A stretch of DNA of 64,000 bases from Paenibacillus_E qinlingensis (GTDB taxonomy: Bacteria > Bacillota > Bacilli > Paenibacillales > NBRC-103111). The stretch spans positions 124,001-188,000 of the forward strand of contig NZ_JAQIVH010000042.1 in assembly GCF_028746185.1 (NCBI RefSeq), in the 5' to 3' direction. Below the pieces are notes generated by a model that did not search any database, was not told where the DNA came from, and worked only from the letters and a program-made list of their open reading frames with translations. Below are positions 60,304 through 64,000 of this stretch, one piece after another. The stretch's first letter is position 1. Every line of letters begins with the position of its first letter. A program made the translations under genes and the position numbers.

Positions 60304-60936
60304 ATGAATCAAACACTAGAAACATCGACGCGTAAAGTGATTCTTTCTATGCTCAAAACGCAAGGGCCGTTAAGTGTACAAGATATGGCGAAACAACTTG
60401 GGATCACTGAGATGGCTGTTAGACGACATATTCATTCGATGGAGAAGGATGATTTGCTCGAGGCTAAGCTCGTAAGGCAAGCTATGGGACGTCCTACAAG
60501 TGTGTATACATTAGCGCCACAAGCGGACGAATTATTTCCCAAGAAATACTCACAGTTAACGTTGGATTTATTAGACGAGTTATTAGAAGACGAAGGTCAA
60601 GATAAAATCGAACGGCTCTTTGAAGGCAGACAGGGGAAGCTCGAAGCTCGCTATCAGTCAAGGATGCAAGCCAAAAGCTTAGAGGATCGCGTGGCTGAAT
60701 TAGCGCACATTCAGAATGAGAATGGCTATATGGTTGATTGGTCCGCACAAGGTGATGATGCTTATATCTTCAATGAGCACAACTGTCCCATTGCGAAGGT
60801 GGCCAATACGTTTCAGCAGGCATGTCAGTGTGAACTATCGCTGTTCCGTAATTTGCTGGATGCCGAAGTAGAACGTACAGAGTGTCTCGCCAAAGGTGCT
60901 AACAAATGTGTGTATATCATACGTCAAAATAAATAG
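60304..60936 (+). CDS. SufR-like iron-sulfur-sensing transcriptional regulator
   Basis: This regulator has 210 residues. The N-terminal winged helix reads STRKVILSMLKTQGPLSVQDMAKQLGITEMAVRRHIHSMEKDDLLE, with the wing RQAMGRPTSVYTL typical of SufR-like proteins. The C-terminal domain carries five cysteines: Cys161 (HNCPIAKVAN), Cys174 and Cys176, Cys194 (VERTECLAKG) and Cys202 (ANKCVY). The spacing matches the Fe-S ligand pattern of SufR. It probably senses iron-sulfur cluster status and controls suf genes elsewhere. AGGTGAGAGC precedes ATG 60304. Confidence 0.85.
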   Translation: MNQTLETSTRKVILSMLKTQGPLSVQDMAKQLGITEMAVRRHIHSMEKDDLLEAKLVRQAMGRPTSVYTLAPQADELFPKKYSQLTLDLLDELLEDEGQDKIERLFEGRQGKLEARYQSRMQAKSLEDRVAELAHIQNENGYMVDWSAQGDDAYIFNEHNCPIAKVANTFQQACQCELSLFRNLLDAEVERTECLAKGANKCVYIIRQNK

Positions 60937-60943
60937 TTTTGAA

Positions 60944-60984
60944 AAGAAGATAAGCAGACAGTGTCTGCTTATCTTCTTCTTTTG
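60944..60984 (+). terminator. Terminator of the SufR-like gene
   Basis: A stem of about 15 bp (AGAAGATAAGCAGAC with its complement) is followed by TTCTTTT. Confidence 0.85.
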
Positions 60985-60986
60985 TC

Positions 60987-61243
60987 AGAGGAGTCAGTCG
61001 ATGAAACCGACTAACTCGAGCACATCCGTGGCAATTGTAGTGGAGTTAGTCGATGAAACCGACTAACTCGAGAGCATCAGTGGCAATTGTAGAGGAGTTA
61101 GTCGATGATATCGACTAACTCGAGCGCATCAGTGGCAATTGTAGAGGAGTTAGTCGATGAAATCGACTAACTCGAGCATATCCGTGGCAATTGTAGAGGA
61201 GTTAGTCGATGAAACCGACTAACTCGGGCGCATCAGTGGCAAT
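60987..61243. repeat. Five-copy tandem array of 52-bp palindrome-bearing units
   Basis: Units start at 60991, 61043, 61095, 61147 and 61199, an exact 52-bp period. Each contains the palindrome GAGTTAGTCG / CGACTAACTC around a variable 7-nt centre, followed by the conserved linker gagcgcatcagtggcaattg. The array lies between two terminators and holds no gene. After it, 61281-61408 is the upstream region of the SLH gene, with an inverted repeat TTGGAA-N5-TTCCAA near 61320. Confidence 0.9.
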
Positions 61244-61246
61244 ATG

Positions 61247-61280
61247 AAAGCCCCAATTCACAATGAATGGGGCTTTTTAG
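61247..61280. terminator. Terminator at the end of the repeat array
   Basis: AAAGCCCCAATTCA (61247-61260) pairs with TGAATGGGGCTTT (61264-61276) with a T run after. No gene ends immediately before it on the plus strand. Confidence 0.75.
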
Positions 61281-61408
61281 CTATTTTTTATTCCATATAA
61301 ATCCATATTGGAATTACTTTTGGAACAAATTTCCAAGATACGGACTGAAATGGAACCTAATCTATCGAAGTCTATACTACATAGATAGTAGAGGAGGTGA
61401 ATCTATAG

Positions 61409-63103
61409 ATGATGAAAAATAATCAGTTCGATTCAAGTTCAAGTCAAATAGAGAGAAAAAGGAGTGCATTCAGAGTGAAATCAATGATTGGGAAAATTTC
61501 TCATGCTTTGGCTCTATTCATGATAGTTTCTATTCTAGTACCTGTGATTGCCTTCGGGGCAACGCTAGGTATAAAGTCGTACACATACGACAAGACGACT
61601 GGAAATGTGACAGCGACTGTTTATAGCGACGTTTATGACAATGTATCTGGGGCCGTGTATCTGAATATGTATGCTCCAGATAATAGTCTGTTGAAGAAAG
61701 CTTACATGTCTGATTACACGAACACGGAAACAGTAAATGGCGTTACATACTACAATTTTACGTTCAATACAGGTATAACAGCTAATGTATATGACGCTGT
61801 ATATTTAGCAGGCCAATATAGTTCTACAGTTTCTAGCCTCGTATATGCGACTGATGCCAATCCTGACCTGCCAGGATGCACGAGTTACTGTGGCGGAGGG
61901 TATGGCGGAGGTGGTTGGGTACCACCAGCAACTGGGACTAGTATTAATGTTCCTACTAACGGTGAAGTTAACGAAGATAGCCTGAAAAATGCACTAGCTT
62001 CAAATACGAATATAGAACTCAAATTATCCGGTGACATCGCCCTTATTCCAGCCTCTGCTTTAGTTGACGCTGTAGGTAAAGCGGGCTCGACCATTACTGT
62101 ACGTTCAGACAATGGAACTTATATGCTTCCTCTTTCTATATTAGATGTGAATGCTCTAGCCAAATCGTTAGGAATTCCTTTGAAGGATCTGAAGATCAAA
62201 GTGAGTATTACGAAGGTTACCGGTGATTCCGCAACTGCGGTAACTTCTGCAGCCACTGCAATTGGGGCTAAAGCTATCGCTGATGCAGTAGACTTTAATG
62301 TCATTGCTCTAGGTCCTGGGGACAAAACTACTTCGGTTGATTATGGCAAAACGTATGTTTCGCGTTCCATTAACATCTCAAATGCTGTAGATACCAAGAA
62401 GGTTACTGGTGTTCTCTACAATGAGACAACGAAGAAGCTAAGTTTCGTTCCTGCAATCTTCGAGGTTAAAGATGGCAAAACAGTTGCCACACTGAAGCGT
62501 AACGGCAATAGTATTTACACGGTTGTCGAAATGAACAAAAATTTTACAGATACTGCGTCCCACTGGTCTAAGGATGATGTAAGTCTCCTTGCCAATAAAC
62601 TCGTTATTGATGGGATGACAGATACAACATTCGCTCCTGACCTTCACGTTACACGTGCGGAATTTGCAGCCTTGGCTGTTCGTTCTTTGGGTTTAGACCT
62701 GGTAACTACAACAACTACATTTAGCGATGTCCAAGCTTCCGATTGGTACGCAGCGACAGTTGCAACTGCAGCCAAAGCGGGCATTATCGATGGATATGAA
62801 GATGGTTCATTTAAGCCAGATGCTCAGATCACACGTGAAGAGCTTGCCGCTATGATTGTACGAACAATGAACTATGCAGGATTGACATCAAATCTGTCTG
62901 ATTCACAGCAAATCGAGTTATTAAGCAAATTCAGCGATTCTAACAAAATCGTGTGGGCACAGAAAGAAATTGCTAGGGCCATCGATGCTGGTATTATCAA
63001 TGGTTTGACGGATACAACCATCGGCCCTAACAACCAAGCGACTCGCGCAGAGGCTGCTGCTATGCTCAAACGATTCCTAAGTAAAGCAGGATTCATTAAT
63101 TAA
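61409..63103 (+). CDS. SLH-domain cell-surface protein
   Basis: This exported protein has 564 residues. After a 27-residue cytoplasmic lead comes the signal peptide hydrophobic core (ALALFMIVSILVPVIAFG). The mature part has a beta-rich domain (about 50-150), a short CGGGYGGGGW linker with two Cys, a middle beta domain, and three S-layer homology motifs at the C-terminus (from about 383, 437 and 505), each with the TRAE/TREE block. SLH motifs hold proteins to pyruvylated wall polymer. The function of the N-terminal domains is unknown. AGGAGGTGA lies eight bases before the ATG. Confidence 0.92.
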   Translation: MMKNNQFDSSSSQIERKRSAFRVKSMIGKISHALALFMIVSILVPVIAFGATLGIKSYTYDKTTGNVTATVYSDVYDNVSGAVYLNMYAPDNSLLKKAYMSDYTNTETVNGVTYYNFTFNTGITANVYDAVYLAGQYSSTVSSLVYATDANPDLPGCTSYCGGGYGGGGWVPPATGTSINVPTNGEVNEDSLKNALASNTNIELKLSGDIALIPASALVDAVGKAGSTITVRSDNGTYMLPLSILDVNALAKSLGIPLKDLKIKVSITKVTGDSATAVTSAATAIGAKAIADAVDFNVIALGPGDKTTSVDYGKTYVSRSINISNAVDTKKVTGVLYNETTKKLSFVPAIFEVKDGKTVATLKRNGNSIYTVVEMNKNFTDTASHWSKDDVSLLANKLVIDGMTDTTFAPDLHVTRAEFAALAVRSLGLDLVTTTTTFSDVQASDWYAATVATAAKAGIIDGYEDGSFKPDAQITREELAAMIVRTMNYAGLTSNLSDSQQIELLSKFSDSNKIVWAQKEIARAIDAGIINGLTDTTIGPNNQATRAEAAAMLKRFLSKAGFIN

Positions 63104-63117
63104 TATTTTTTATAAAG

Positions 63118-63160
63118 ACCTGATGCCGTGGACCAAAGAGTCCAGGATCAGGTTTTTTTT
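63118..63160 (+). terminator. Terminator after SLH gene
   Basis: CCTGAT...TGGAC pairs with GTCCA...ATCAGG, followed by eight T. Confidence 0.9.
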
Positions 63161-63299
63161 ATCCCGCCAACCCTTCAGCATACTTTCAGCTAACATTCAT
63201 ACAGCTATCAGCCCAGTTTAAGTCTCACTTCAGGTTAGCGTTCTATACTTGATCTATCAGCAAGAAACAAAATGATAGCAATCGAGAGGCGGTAATCAT

Positions 63300-64000
63300 A
63301 TGAATGAGGATATGAACAATAACGTGAACTTGGATGACATAAAAATTGAAAGAAAAGCAAGCAATTCCAGAGTAAAGCCAATATTTGCAGCTTTTATGGC
63401 AGGTGCAGTTGTCGTTGGTGGTTTGATGTTCACTTCGGACAAATTAAACCTGTTTGGCTATGATACGCAAACCGTGCAGTCCAGCGCAACCGCGGCTGCA
63501 GCAGCGAACTCAGCTGCGGCTGGCGTCCAAACTGCATCGCTCAACAATTTAGGAATCAATAGCATTTCACAAATTACGAAAGCCTCAAGTCCGGCCATTG
63601 TCAAAATTGAAACGAAAGTCAAGCAAACAAGCACATCAGGTACTCGCAGAAATTCGCAGCAGCAAGGAACGCAAAGTGGAGATACGATAGAAAATGGAAT
63701 CGGATCTGGGTTCATTTTTGAAGATAGCGGCTATATATTAACGAACGAGCATGTGATAGACGGAGCAGATGAAATCGATGTATATGTACAAGGTTATGAT
63801 ACCCCATTTAAGGCGACGCTACTTGGCAGCAGCTATGATCTAGATTTGGCTGTACTCAAAATTCAAGGAGACAAAGCCTTTCCAGCTTTAAAAATTGGAG
63901 ATTCAAATGCTGCTGAAGTTGGTGAGTGGGTGGTTGCGATTGGTAATCCCTATGACTTTGATTATTCCGTGACGACAGGTGTTTTAAGCGCCAAGGAACG
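63300..64000 (+). CDS. HtrA/DegP-type serine protease (partial, C-terminus outside window)
   Basis: The 233 visible residues start at ATG 63300, after AGAGGCGG. A short cytoplasmic segment precedes one membrane helix (about 31-45: AAFMAGAVVVGGLMF), then an Ala-rich linker. The trypsin-like domain begins near residue 95 with ASSPAIVKIE. The catalytic His is in ILTNEHVIDGA and the catalytic Asp in SYDLDLAVLKI. The catalytic Ser and any PDZ domain fall beyond the window. Such proteases degrade or refold damaged proteins outside the membrane, usually under CssRS-type control. Confidence 0.95.
   Translation, partial: MNEDMNNNVNLDDIKIERKASNSRVKPIFAAFMAGAVVVGGLMFTSDKLNLFGYDTQTVQSSATAAAAANSAAAGVQTASLNNLGINSISQITKASSPAIVKIETKVKQTSTSGTRRNSQQQGTQSGDTIENGIGSGFIFEDSGYILTNEHVIDGADEIDVYVQGYDTPFKATLLGSSYDLDLAVLKIQGDKAFPALKIGDSNAAEVGEWVVAIGNPYDFDYSVTTGVLSAKE

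Noticed and set aside
60987..61243. Possible CRISPR array
   Set aside because: The 25-bp linkers are nearly identical between units. It is a tandem repeat, not repeats with spacers.

Overview
The window looks like a chromosome segment of a spore-forming Bacillota, most probably a Paenibacillus or close relative. The evidence is a GerA/GerC spore-germination pair, an SLH-domain surface protein, a YesM/YesN-type two-component pair next to a sugar ABC transporter, many strong AGGAGG ribosome binding sites with GTG and TTG starts, and moderate GC content.

Layout. Positions 1-10600 hold spore germination genes (minus strand), an oxalate decarboxylase-like double cupin, and a minus-strand block of histidine kinase, AraC-type response regulator, lipoprotein sugar-binding protein and two permeases. 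Positions 10600-25500 are a typical accessory stretch of regulator/enzyme pairs: three TetR, one AraC, one PadR and one double-headed MerR regulator sit beside VOC, DoxX, quinone reductase-like, serine hydrolase and SDR genes, several with readable operators. It also has a GH13-like protein that has lost key catalytic residues. Positions 25500-33800 carry a sugar-dehydrogenase-like lipoprotein, a berberine-bridge-type oxidase, a small glycan-modification cluster, a phosphoesterase, and a zincin-like protein whose N-terminus resembles contractile-injection-system cargo.

Positions 34577-54218 are an integrated mobile element of about 19.6 kb, inserted in tRNA-Ala(GGC). A 44-bp direct repeat covering the tRNA from nucleotide 32 to its 3' end marks both ends, and an 18-bp repeat lies just inside each end. 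Its left half is a minus-strand defence block: hsdM, hsdS, hsdR, a Ser/Thr kinase with an Abi-like N-terminal domain, and an Apea/HEPN-like protein. Its right half (plus strand) carries a RadC-like protein, a region with two strong hairpins, a second tyrosine recombinase, a small ribbon-helix-helix-like protein, a primosome-type initiator, a DnaC-like loader, a DnaB-like helicase, an excisionase and the integrase. A symmetrical back-to-back promoter at 45117-45180 divides the halves. No conjugation machinery or capsid genes are visible, so the element appears to excise and replicate itself but probably needs help to move.

After the tRNA (54250-64000) come housekeeping-like genes: VanZ, an SgrR-type regulator, a TPR protein, an acyltransferase, a DUF86 protein, a SufR-like iron-sulfur regulator, the SLH protein and the start of an HtrA protease. 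Two unrelated five-copy arrays of palindrome-bearing repeats (13142-13437 and 60987-61243) lie in gaps between genes.

All calls come from reading the sequence and remembered family features; no database search was run.
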